Notes: a model not told the origin generated them from the letters alone. DNA of 5,037 nt from DATJWY01 sp035500775 (GCA_035500775.1 DATJWY010000040.1:1-5037); one strand, 5' to 3'. Counted from the first letter of the stretch, positions 1 to 4,957 are shown. Program-made: numbers and translations.

Positions 1-42
1 ACCGCTCCTGCGGAGCGGCGGAACCTTGGGCCACTCCGCCCC
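1..42 (+). repeat. 42-nt dispersed repeat, copy 1
   Basis: This 42-nt stretch recurs at 3216-3257 in the same orientation with 40 of 42 bases identical (differences at bases 6 and 8). It begins with a perfect hairpin (CCGCTCC, loop TGC, GGAGCGG, positions 2-18). A second possible stem follows, GGCGGA at 18-23 pairing with TCCGCC at 35-40. Copy 1 may continue beyond the left edge. The two structures in a row suggest an extragenic palindromic element rather than coding sequence. No function can be assigned. Confidence 0.75.
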
Positions 43-75
43 TGGACCCCACTGGGGCCGACGGCCCCAGACCCC
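38..75 (-). repeat. Hairpin module, minus orientation, second hairpin incomplete
   Basis: Read on the minus strand, this shows GGGGT (71-75), a perfect hairpin with 8-bp arms and 3-nt loop (52-70), the linker TGGGGT (46-51), and CCAGGGGC (38-45). The last is the left arm of the second hairpin found at 862-880 and 3311-3329. The right arm is missing and the sequence runs into the 42-nt repeat instead, so two element types seem fused here. On the plus strand the 52-70 hairpin is followed by TTTT at 76-79 and could act as a weak terminator. Confidence 0.6.
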
Positions 76-102
76 TTTTCCAGAAGGAATCCAAACGTGT
101 GC

Positions 103-148
103 GGGTCTGGGGGCGCTGCCCCCAGCGGGGCGCGGGGCAGAGCCCCGC
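103..148 (+). repeat. Tandem double-hairpin module
   Basis: Two perfect hairpins stand in tandem: CTGGGGGC-GCT-GCCCCCAG (107-125) and GCGGGGC-AGA-GCCCCGC (132-148). They are separated by the six bases CGGGGC (126-131), and the first is preceded by GGGT. The layout matches the modules at 831-880 and 3286-3329, although the arm sequences differ. There is no T-tract right after either hairpin, so terminator function is uncertain. Confidence 0.7.
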
Positions 149-162
149 TGCTTCACTGCACA

Positions 163-193
163 GGTCAATCAATAAGGCCGTTGGTATTATTCA
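163..193 (+). repeat. 31-nt imperfect repeat, copy 1
   Basis: This stretch matches 4958-4988 at the same length without gaps. The blocks GGTCAA, AAGGC and TGGTATTATTCA are identical, about 24 of 31 bases in all. It is AT-rich compared with its surroundings and lies next to a hairpin cluster, as does the second copy. A shared protein-binding site or the edge of a dispersed element are both possible. Confidence 0.5.
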
Positions 194-203
194 TCATGCC
201 GCC

Positions 204-280
204 TCCGGCCATTGCATACCTGAAAGATCGTTTGGATTTCGCGGACCGTTCGGGGCTGCGTCATCGCGGCAATGGCCGGA
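204..280. other. Perfect 12-bp inverted repeat flanking a 53-nt core
   Basis: TCCGGCCATTGC at 204-215 is the exact reverse complement of GCAATGGCCGGA at 269-280. The core between them contains a short CGCG/CGCG pairing (240-243 with 265-268), which could extend the fold. It lies downstream of the MAPEG stop codon, so on the minus strand it would be part of that transcript's 3' region. It could be a folded RNA, the ends of a miniature mobile element, or chance. No flanking target-site duplication is obvious. Confidence 0.45.
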
Positions 281-353
281 TTGAAACAGTTTGGAGACCG
301 TTTGGGATCCCGCGCCACCTGGCTGAACATTTCAGGACCGGCACTGCGTCATC

Positions 354-752
354 TCACGCAAAGCGCACCAATAGAAGTGTGGCGGAGACGATCAGCACGC
401 ACCAGGTCGCCGTGGTGCTCGTGGCGCGAAACGCATATTGCCGGAGCGAACCGATGGGCGCCACCATGCCGATCGGGTGCATGAGCCGGGCAACCACAAG
501 GATCAGCAGGAGTGTGCGCACCACCCACGGATGGGTGCCGCCGGCTTCAAGAAGCGCGATCAGCAGCAGGATCAGCGGCACATATTCCGCGAAATTGCCA
601 TGCGCCCGGATGCGCCTGTTCAGCGTCTCTATCCCGCCATCGCCGTGCAGCGCGTTGAAATGAAAACGACCGATGGAAACCCAGACGGAGAGCGCGGCGA
701 ATATCAGGGACAGAATCGCCGCGTAAAATGACGTGATCACGGGAAACACCAT
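354..752 (-). CDS. MAPEG superfamily membrane protein (YecN/COG3788-like)
   Basis: This encodes a 132-residue integral membrane protein. Hydrophobic segments lie at about residues 4-28, 54-72, 78-95 and 108-130, giving the four-helix layout of MAPEG proteins. The segment after helix 1 carries RRIRAHGNFAEYVP (residues 46-59), which matches the family pattern Arg-x-His-x-Asn-x-x-Glu-x-x-Pro (H51, N53, E56, P59). The length is close to that of E. coli YecN (about 131). Eukaryotic MAPEG members act on glutathione and eicosanoids, but the role of bacterial YecN-type proteins is not established, so no reaction is assigned. The frame stays open upstream to 965, but that extension would run through the hairpin module and into the ATPase gene. 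I chose the ATG at 752 because the homology begins there and AGAGGA lies about 8 nt upstream. It is 131 bp downstream of the ATPase stop on the same strand, with a double hairpin between. Confidence 0.9.
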   Translation of the reverse strand: MVFPVITSFYAAILSLIFAALSVWVSIGRFHFNALHGDGGIETLNRRIRAHGNFAEYVPLILLLIALLEAGGTHPWVVRTLLLILVVARLMHPIGMVAPIGSLRQYAFRATSTTATWCVLIVSATLLLVRFA

Positions 753-830
753 GGCCGGATTCCTCTGCTCGCATGGGCTATCGCCCTGGCAGAATGCAAA
801 ACGACCGGGTCCGCTGGGAAAGAATTTGCG

Positions 831-880
831 GGGGTCCGGGGCCTCAAGGCCCCGGCGGGGTCCAGGGGCAGCGCCCCTGG
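831..880. repeat. Tandem double-hairpin module between ATPase and MAPEG genes
   Basis: The order is GGGGT (831-835), CCGGGGCC-TCAA-GGCCCCGG (836-855), CGGGGT (856-861), then CCAGGGGC-AGC-GCCCCTGG (862-880). Both stems are perfect 8-bp pairings. The module begins 4 nt past the ATPase stop codon on the minus strand. It may therefore end or attenuate ATPase transcripts before the MAPEG gene, or stabilise their 3' ends. After both hairpins the minus strand reads only a mixed A/T stretch (AAATTCTTT), so this is not a canonical intrinsic terminator. The same module occurs at 3286-3329. Confidence 0.8.
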
Positions 881-883
881 CCT

Positions 884-3049
884 TCACCCCCGATACCGCA
901 ACAACCGCAGCGCGTTCAGCGTCACGAGCACGGTGGCGCCGGTATCGGCCAGCACGGCGGGCCAAAGCCCCGTGAGTCCGGCCAGGGTGGTGCCCAGGAA
1001 CACCGCCTTCAGCCCCAGCGCCACCGCGACGTTCTGCCGGATGTTTCCAAGTGTGGCGCGGGAGAGCCGCACCAGCGCGGCGACATCGCTCACCCGCCCG
1101 CCGAGCAGCGCCGCGTCGGCGGTTTCCAGCGCCACATCCGTGCCGCCGCCCATGGCGATGCCGACGGAGGCCGCCGCCAGGGCCGGGGTGTCATTGATCC
1201 CATCCCCCACCATGGCGACCGGCGCGCGCGCCTTCAGCGCCGCGATCTCGCGCAGCTTGTCGTCCGGCAGCAGCTCGCTCCGCGCCTCGATGCCGAGGGC
1301 GCCGGCGATGGCCCCGGCGGCGCGGCGGTTGTCGCCGGTCAGCATCAGCGGCCGGATGCCGAGTTGCCGCAGCCCGGCGAGGCCATCGGCGGCGTCCGGG
1401 CGCGGCTCGTCGCGCAGGGCGAGCAGCCCGAAAGCGGCGCCGTCCGCCAGCACCATCACCACCGTCTTGCCCGCCGCCTCCAGCGTCTCGATCCGCGCCA
1501 GGATCTCCGGCGGCAGCGTCGCCTGCCCGGCGGCGTAGCGCGGCGAGCCGACCACGATCCGCTTGCCGGAGACGGTCGCGGCGGCGGCGTGGCCGGGGAT
1601 GGCGGTGGCGGCGCGGGCGGGGCGGCGCGGGATGTCCTCCGCCTCCGCCCGGGCCAGGATGGCGCGCGCGATCGGGTGAGCGGAGCCGTTCTCCACCGCG
1701 GCGGCGAGGCCGAGCACCGCGCGCACGGTGCCGTCGAGGGCGATCACGTCCGTGATCACCGGCTCGCCGCTTGTCAGCGTGCCGGTCTTGTCGAAGGCGA
1801 TGGTGTGGACGCGGCCGATCTGCTCCAGCGCGGCGCCGCCCTTGATGAGCAGGCCGCGCCGCGCCCCGGCGGCGATGCCGGCGGTGATCGCCGCCGGGGT
1901 GGAGAGCACCAGGACGCAGGGGCAGCCGATCAGCAGCAAGGCGAGGCCGCGATACACCCAGTTCCCCCAGGCCGCGCCGAACAGCAGCGGCGGCAGCAGC
2001 GCCGTCAGCGTCGCCGCCGCGACCACGGCCGGGGTGTAGAGGGCGCTGAACCGCTCGATGAAGCGGGCGGTGGGGGCGCGGTTCGTCTCCGCCTCCTCCA
2101 CCAGCCGGGCGATGCGGGCGATGGCGGTGTCGGACGCCGCGTGCGTCGCCCGCACCCGCAAGGCGCCGCCGCCATTGATGCTGCCCGCGAGCACGGCCTC
2201 GCCCTCCTGGCGCGGCACCGGCATCGACTCGCCCGTGACCGGGCTTTCATCCAGCGCCGACGCGCCTTCCTGGATGACGCCATCCACCGGCACGCGGTCC
2301 CCGGGGCGGACCAGCACCACCTGGCCGGGCCGCAGCGTGGCGGCGGGGACAAGGCGGGCGGTCTCGCCCTCCAGCAGCAGGGCGGTGCGCGGAGCGAGGG
2401 CGGCGAGGCCGCGTATGCCGGCGCGGGCGCGGCCGGCGGCGACGCCCTCCATCATCTCCCCGGCACTGAACAGGAACACGACGGTGGCCGCCTCCGCCGG
2501 GGCGCCGAGCAGCAGGGCGCCGAACGTCGCGACCGACATCAGCATCTCGATGCTGAAGGGCGAGCCGGCGCGGGCCAGGGCGAAAGCGCGGGGGGCGGCG
2601 TTGGCGAGGCCGAGCAGCGCGGCGGGCATCTCCGTCCAGCCTTGCGCCGCCGGCCAGAGCCATCCGGTCAGGGCGCCGAGGCCGAGCAGGGCGCCGATGG
2701 CGAGCAGCGGCCGCGCCGCGCGGCTCCGCCACCAGGGCGCGTCGGTGGCTTCCGCCGTGTCCTCGGGCGGGGCCGCATCCGGAATCGCGGGGCCGGGCGC
2801 GGGGATGGCGCACAACTTGTAGCCGAGGGCGCTGACCTTGATTTCCACCGCCGCGCGCGGCGTCGCCGTCTCATCCAGGCGCAGGGCGAGGATCTGGTTC
2901 TGGTAATTGACCCGGATGCCCTCCGCGCCGGGGAGGCGGCGCAAGGCGGTCTCGATCTTTCCGGCGCAGCTCGGGCAATCCATTCCGCCAACGCGGTAGC
3001 GCAGCGCGATCGGGCCCGGCGCGGCGGGCGTGGCGGCGGTGAGGTCCAT
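884..3049 (-). CDS. zntA: Zn2+/Cd2+/Pb2+-exporting P1B-type ATPase
   Basis: This is a 721-residue inner-membrane pump that uses ATP to expel divalent soft metals from the cytoplasm. In order: an N-terminal metal-binding domain (about 16-82) with GMDCPSC (C25, C28, plus D24, typical of Zn/Pb-binding versions); membrane helices from about 112 to 198; the actuator domain with TGES (272-275); a helix with the CPC metal site (376-378); DKTGTLT with the phosphorylated D420; the SAHP motif (H458, P459); TGDN (571-574); and GDGIND (615-620). The last helices carry K681 and D702, spaced 21 residues apart like K693 and D714 of E. coli ZntA. This points to the P1B-2 (Zn/Cd/Pb) class rather than Cu pumps. 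The domain set is complete with no frameshift. The ATG at 3049 has GGGAAA upstream and lies about 22 nt from the predicted transcription start. CadA is an equally fair name. Metal preference among Zn, Cd and Pb cannot be read from sequence. Confidence 0.95.
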   Translation of the reverse strand: MDLTAATPAAPGPIALRYRVGGMDCPSCAGKIETALRRLPGAEGIRVNYQNQILALRLDETATPRAAVEIKVSALGYKLCAIPAPGPAIPDAAPPEDTAEATDAPWWRSRAARPLLAIGALLGLGALTGWLWPAAQGWTEMPAALLGLANAAPRAFALARAGSPFSIEMLMSVATFGALLLGAPAEAATVVFLFSAGEMMEGVAAGRARAGIRGLAALAPRTALLLEGETARLVPAATLRPGQVVLVRPGDRVPVDGVIQEGASALDESPVTGESMPVPRQEGEAVLAGSINGGGALRVRATHAASDTAIARIARLVEEAETNRAPTARFIERFSALYTPAVVAAATLTALLPPLLFGAAWGNWVYRGLALLLIGCPCVLVLSTPAAITAGIAAGARRGLLIKGGAALEQIGRVHTIAFDKTGTLTSGEPVITDVIALDGTVRAVLGLAAAVENGSAHPIARAILARAEAEDIPRRPARAATAIPGHAAAATVSGKRIVVGSPRYAAGQATLPPEILARIETLEAAGKTVVMVLADGAAFGLLALRDEPRPDAADGLAGLRQLGIRPLMLTGDNRRAAGAIAGALGIEARSELLPDDKLREIAALKARAPVAMVGDGINDTPALAAASVGIAMGGGTDVALETADAALLGGRVSDVAALVRLSRATLGNIRQNVAVALGLKAVFLGTTLAGLTGLWPAVLADTGATVLVTLNALRLLRYRG

Positions 3050-3078
3050 GGCGGTTTCCCGGTTGGCGGTCGCCCGGG

Positions 3079-3109
3079 GAGATAGGGGCCGTAGCGGCTA
3101 TAGGTCCAA
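3079..3109 (-). promoter_or_regulatory. MerR-family (CadR/PbrR/ZntR-like) promoter-operator of the ATPase
   Basis: On the minus strand, TTGGAC (3104-3109) and TATCTC (3079-3084) are separated by 19 bp, the overlong spacer typical of promoters untwisted by MerR-family activators. The spacer contains CTATAGCCGCTAC, close to the CTATAGTGGCTAC core of the Pseudomonas putida CadR operator as I remember it. An imperfect dyad is centred there (TAGC, C, GCTA at the core; 6 of 10 positions paired over the full arms). Predicted transcription start is near 3072, leaving a leader of about 22 nt before the ATG at 3049. Induction by Zn, Cd or Pb is inferred. Confidence 0.7.
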
Positions 3110-3215
3110 GGGTTTTTCACCATGGCGCGCCGCGCGCGGAGTCCCGCTGGTCCAGAGCCGTGATAGCTTGAGGCTGAGGCTTCTTGGCTTGGGGCTTTCC
3201 CTCCGTAGCCATTCC

Positions 3216-3257
3216 ACCGCCCTTGCGGAGCGGCGGAACCTTGGGCCACTCCGCCCC
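3216..3257 (+). repeat. 42-nt dispersed repeat, copy 2
   Basis: This copy is 40/42 identical to the one at 1-42 and in the same orientation. Here the first hairpin is weaker (CCGCCCT against GGAGCGG, mismatched), while GGCGGA (3233-3238) and TCCGCC (3250-3255) are kept. Both copies are followed at different distances by a GGAWTCCAAA block (86-95; 3281-3290) and then by hairpins, so the similarity is part of a larger composite element. Confidence 0.75.
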
Positions 3258-3285
3258 AAACCCCCGATCACTTAAATAAAGGATT

Positions 3286-3329
3286 CCAAAGGCTTGGCCT
3301 TTGGCGGGGTCCAGGGGCGGCGCCCCTGG
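3286..3329. repeat. Tandem double-hairpin module downstream of the exported-protein gene
   Basis: The order is CCAAAGGC-TTG-GCCTTTGG (3286-3304), linker CGGGGT (3305-3310), then CCAGGGGC-GGC-GCCCCTGG (3311-3329), followed by CCTT. The second hairpin and the linker match 856-880, whereas the first has a different arm sequence that still pairs perfectly. Read on the minus strand, the last stem is followed by AATCCTTTATTT, so this module may terminate transcripts from 3457-4086 before they reach the ATPase promoter. Confidence 0.8.
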
Positions 3330-3384
3330 CCTTACCCACGGGTCAACCTAAACCCATCTTGCTCCAATCGACGGGACGGAGCCG

Positions 3385-3412
3385 ATGCCGCACGGGGCCT
3401 CCCGCCCGGCAT
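3385..3412. other. Two-part hairpin after the exported-protein gene
   Basis: ATGCCG (3385-3390) pairs with CGGCAT (3407-3412). Inside, CGGG (3393-3396) pairs with CCCG (3401-3404), with a small CA/CC internal loop. It begins about 45 nt past the stop of the minus-strand gene. There is no T-tract, so a role as a 3'-end stabiliser is a guess. Confidence 0.4.
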
Positions 3413-3456
3413 GACCCCGTTACGCGGCAAGAGTTCCTCTGGCCCGCTATCCCCGA

Positions 3457-4086
3457 TCAACCGCAGCCGAACCAGCCGCACTTGACCATCGAGGTAATGG
3501 TCAGCGGCGTGAGCGAGACCGTGACGCCGGCGCCGACATGAAGATCCGACATCATCTTGATCCGGGCCGGGTCTGTTACCTGAACCGTGTATACGCCGCC
3601 GCCGGTCGCATCGACGACGTCGAAGGTGTGCGCGTCCATGTCGATTTTCATGACGCGGCCAGAGATCTGAGTTGCTTCGGGGCCGATGCCGCCGGGTGTA
3701 TGAGCCATCTGCCCAACAGTTTGGGTCGCGCCCTGGGGAACCGCCTTCGATGCTTGCGTGACCACAAAGACCACATCGCGGGTATACTGGGCGTCAACCT
3801 TATCCCCCGGTTCCACGTTGTCCAGGCGGACGGAGGGGCCGGCAAACAGCGCAATCGGTTGCCCGGATTTCGCGACGATGGTCACGAGCCTTGTGGTGGG
3901 GTCGATGGCCTGGATTTTCCCCTCGATGGCCCCGGTGCCGCCGGCGGGAATGACGTTCGACATCTGCGGATGTGCGGGCTGCTCCTGCGCGGTCGCGTCA
4001 CGCGGCGACATGGCCGGAACAAGAAACGCAACGATCCCTAAAGCCATCAACGCTACAGTCCTGGGATGACGAGCAGGGTTGCGCAT
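3457..4086 (-). CDS. Exported protein with two similar beta-rich repeats, function unknown
   Basis: This is a 209-residue protein with a clear signal peptide: a basic start (MRNPARHPR), a hydrophobic core at about 11-25, and a likely cleavage site after ATA (31-33). The mature part has two related segments, about 52-110 (GAIEGKIQAIDPTTRLVTIV and onward) and 139-200 (TQISGRVMKIDMDAHTFDVV and onward). Each has a Gly-[Lys/Arg]-[Ile/Val]-x-x-Ile-Asp start, alternating hydrophobic strands, and a late V-x-x-G-[DA]-x-V turn. This resembles small OB- or DUF5666-like beta-barrel domains, but I cannot name a family. A Gln/Gly/Pro-rich linker (111-138) joins them. The C-terminus is KCGWFGCG, with the only two cysteines (C203, C208). 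The ATG at 4086 is preceded by AAGGAAG at about 6 nt, which supports this start. Periplasmic location is inferred. It reads toward the ATPase but lies 400 bp away beyond a hairpin module, so a shared operon is unlikely. Confidence 0.85.
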   Translation of the reverse strand: MRNPARHPRTVALMALGIVAFLVPAMSPRDATAQEQPAHPQMSNVIPAGGTGAIEGKIQAIDPTTRLVTIVAKSGQPIALFAGPSVRLDNVEPGDKVDAQYTRDVVFVVTQASKAVPQGATQTVGQMAHTPGGIGPEATQISGRVMKIDMDAHTFDVVDATGGGVYTVQVTDPARIKMMSDLHVGAGVTVSLTPLTITSMVKCGWFGCG

Positions 4087-4266
4087 GACTTACTTCCTTT
4101 TTGTTGAACGGATATCGCTCGCTGATTTAGTCTTTTATTGTGAAACGCAACTATTGGCCTAAGCCGCTTTATTGCTGTTTCGTCACCGTTGCATTATTGG
4201 CGACTGCCTGCGCGGCGGATTTGCCGGCAATGGTCGCCGCGCTGTCGTGGGCATGCTCACGCTCTC

Positions 4267-4285
4267 TCCGGGCCGCAGGCCCGGA
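4267..4285. repeat. Solitary 8-bp-arm, 3-nt-loop hairpin
   Basis: TCCGGGCC-GCA-GGCCCGGA is a perfect hairpin with the same arm and loop lengths as those in the double-hairpin modules. It lacks the GGGGT linker and a partner hairpin, and no T-tract follows. It may be a related single element or a coincidence of GC-rich sequence. Confidence 0.5.
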
Positions 4286-4532
4286 AGACGCACCGGCGTC
4301 CCGGCCGGAATCCTGCACTTGCCGGAAGCGCCCCAGCGCCAAGGCCGCTCCCGCCCGGATGCTTACTTCGCAGGCGTGTACCGAAATAGTAGGCCGAAGT
4401 GTCCCTCTGCGTGGCAAACGCGGCTTCGGTTGGCGCGCATGCTAAGCGCAGCGGAGCCTGGGCGGTCAAGCGGATATCGAAATTTTGAAAGAATAATTTC
4501 AGAAAAATGAAAGGTATTACTAACAAATATAC

Positions 4533-4562
4533 TTGTCTAATATATGTCGAAATCGACATAAT
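4533..4562 (+). promoter_or_regulatory. Sigma70-like promoter overlapped by a perfect palindromic operator
   Basis: TTGTCT (4533-4538; 4/6 to TTGACA) and CATAAT (4557-4562; 5/6 to TATAAT) are separated by 18 bp. The perfect palindrome TATGTCGAAATCGACATA (4543-4560, 8-bp arms, AA centre) fills the spacer and covers most of the -10 box, the position expected of a repressor site. A start near 4569 would give a leader of about 130 nt before chaB. The binding protein is unknown. It does not match the alphaproteobacterial LexA box (GTTC-N7-GTTC). Confidence 0.6.
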
Positions 4563-4675
4563 TCCGAATTCGCAGCTGGTAATGGATTTTCTACTTAATG
4601 AATTGTAAGGAAAATTATTCATTCCGGGTTGTAGGGGGACGCCGTATCGGCGCGGGCAAGGCAGGATACGGGGGA

Positions 4676-4691
4676 CACCTGCGCGGAGGTG
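4676..4691 (+). promoter_or_regulatory. Short hairpin covering the chaB ribosome binding site
   Basis: CACCT (4676-4680) can pair with AGGTG (4687-4691) around a GCGCGG loop. The pairing covers most of the GGAGGT Shine-Dalgarno (4685-4690), which lies 8 nt before the chaB ATG. With only 5 bp it may melt easily, so translational control is speculative. Confidence 0.35.
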
Positions 4692-4698
4692 CTGCCCG

Positions 4699-4914
4699 AT
4701 GCCCTATGCCGCCTTGTCCGACCTGCCGCCGGCGGTGCGCCGGATGCCGGTGCACGCGCAGGAGATCTTCCGCGCCGCCTTCAACGCCGCCTGGGAGGCC
4801 CATGCCCTGGACCATCCCGCTCGGCGCGAGGAGGCCGCCTTCCGCATCGCCCGGGCGGCGGTGAAGCGGCGCTACCGCAAGGTGGGCGAGGACTGGATGG
4901 ATCGGGGCGGGTGA
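4699..4914 (+). CDS. chaB: ChaB family protein
   Basis: This is a 71-residue soluble protein, slightly shorter than E. coli ChaB (about 76). It follows the family from the first residue: MPY, then SDLP (7-10), PVHAQEIFRAAFNAAWE (17-33), and the C-terminal helix with FRIARAAVKRRYRK (about 48-61). ChaB was named as a putative regulator of the cation/proton antiporter ChaA. That role is weakly supported, and ChaB-like domains also occur in other contexts such as phage proteins. No chaA is in the window. The start is fixed by a strong GGAGGT at 8 nt spacing and by homology. The upstream region has a promoter with a palindromic operator, and an intrinsic terminator follows the stop by 5 nt, so the gene appears to be transcribed alone. 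Confidence 0.92.
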   Translation: MPYAALSDLPPAVRRMPVHAQEIFRAAFNAAWEAHALDHPARREEAAFRIARAAVKRRYRKVGEDWMDRGG

Positions 4915-4919
4915 GGCGG

Positions 4920-4949
4920 AAGGCCACGGAGGGAGAGCCCTGGCCTTTT
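4920..4949 (+). terminator. Intrinsic terminator of chaB
   Basis: AAGGCCA (4920-4926) pairs with TGGCCTT (4941-4947), with a possible inner GGG/CCC pairing (4931-4933 with 4938-4940). The run TTTT at 4946-4949 follows the stem. It starts 5 nt after the chaB stop codon. The T-run is short but reasonable for a GC-rich genome. Confidence 0.65.
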
Positions 4950-4957
4950 CCTCGATC

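Larger units (their letters stand above)
1..353. other. Intergenic region with hairpins and repeats, no convincing gene
   Basis: I see no gene here that I can support. Open frames that cross this stretch lack a ribosome binding site, are rich in Arg/Gly/Pro from GC-rich repeats, and one runs antisense through the MAPEG gene. What it does hold is listed separately: a 42-nt dispersed repeat, two hairpin clusters, a 31-nt dispersed repeat, and a 12-bp inverted repeat spanning 77 bp. For the minus-strand MAPEG gene this is the downstream region. I see no classical hairpin-plus-T-tract terminator immediately after its stop codon. Confidence 0.6.
3050..3456. other. Intergenic region: ATPase promoter plus dispersed repeats
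   Basis: No gene is supported here. Frames that cross it are out-of-frame extensions over the ATPase start. It contains the MerR-type promoter (3079-3109), a run of mostly alternating C and G at 3125-3139, a copy of the 42-nt repeat, a double-hairpin module and a two-part hairpin at 3385-3412. No merR/cadR/zntR-like gene is present, although such regulators often sit next to their target. Confidence 0.6.
4087..4698. other. Long divergent intergenic region with AT-rich island
   Basis: This is a 612-bp gap between the minus-strand exported-protein gene and plus-strand chaB. I find no supported gene. Several short frames overlap one another on both strands around 4140-4622, none has a ribosome binding site, and none resembles a family I know. 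The left part (4087-4480) is mixed and includes a solitary hairpin at 4267-4285. The right part (about 4481-4620) is only about 26% GC by hand count, and contains the promoter/operator at 4533-4562, a small AATTCCGAATT palindrome (4560-4570), and a 7-bp inverted repeat AATGAAT/ATTCATT (4597-4603, 4617-4623). The left part might be a decayed gene, but I cannot show it. Confidence 0.6.

Noticed and set aside
103..148. Repeated GC-rich hairpins considered as a CRISPR array.
   Set aside because: There is no regular series of identical repeats with unique spacers. The conserved part is the short linker while the arms vary, and no cas gene is present.
230..308. Three GTTTGG copies (230, 289, 300) considered as direct repeats or an iteron-like array.
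   Set aside because: The units are only six bases, unevenly spaced, and not accompanied by replication or partition genes.
97..663. Plus-strand open frame of 188 codons over the left hairpins and antisense to the MAPEG gene.
   Set aside because: It begins in repeat sequence, has no ribosome binding site, shows no recognisable family, and overlaps a well-supported gene on the other strand.
753..965. N-terminal extension of the MAPEG gene to an upstream ATG at 965.
   Set aside because: It would translate the double-hairpin module and overlap the ATPase 3' end. The ATG at 752 has a good ribosome binding site and matches family length.
773..3085. Long plus-strand open frame (770 codons) antisense to the ATPase gene.
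   Set aside because: It mirrors a GC-rich gene. The translation is a low-complexity Gly/Arg/Gln/Ala mix with no domain, and the opposite strand encodes a complete P1B ATPase with every motif.
3121..3139. Mostly alternating C/G run upstream of the ATPase -35 box, considered as a Z-DNA regulatory element.
   Set aside because: It is short, broken by a CC step, and expected often in such GC-rich DNA. Nothing else supports a role.
2668..3249. Minus-strand frame crossing the ATPase start, considered as an upstream overlapping gene.
   Set aside because: It is out of frame with the ATPase, runs through its promoter/operator and start codon, and has Pro/Arg/Ser-rich shadow composition.
4140..4445. 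Plus-strand GTG-initiated frame with a signal-like start and LATAC, considered as a small lipoprotein.
   Set aside because: There is no ribosome binding site before the GTG, the lipobox is poor, and the rest is Arg/Ser/Pro/Cys-rich with no family resemblance. Competing frames overlap it on both strands.
4257..4622. Minus-strand 121-codon frame with a hydrophobic stretch near its start.
   Set aside because: The hydrophobic part comes from the AT-rich island, there is no clear ribosome binding site, and the second half is low-complexity shadow sequence.
4598..4864. Plus-strand 88-codon frame starting in the chaB leader.
   Set aside because: It overlaps chaB out of frame, has a poor start context, and becomes Pro/Arg/Cys-rich where chaB is well supported.
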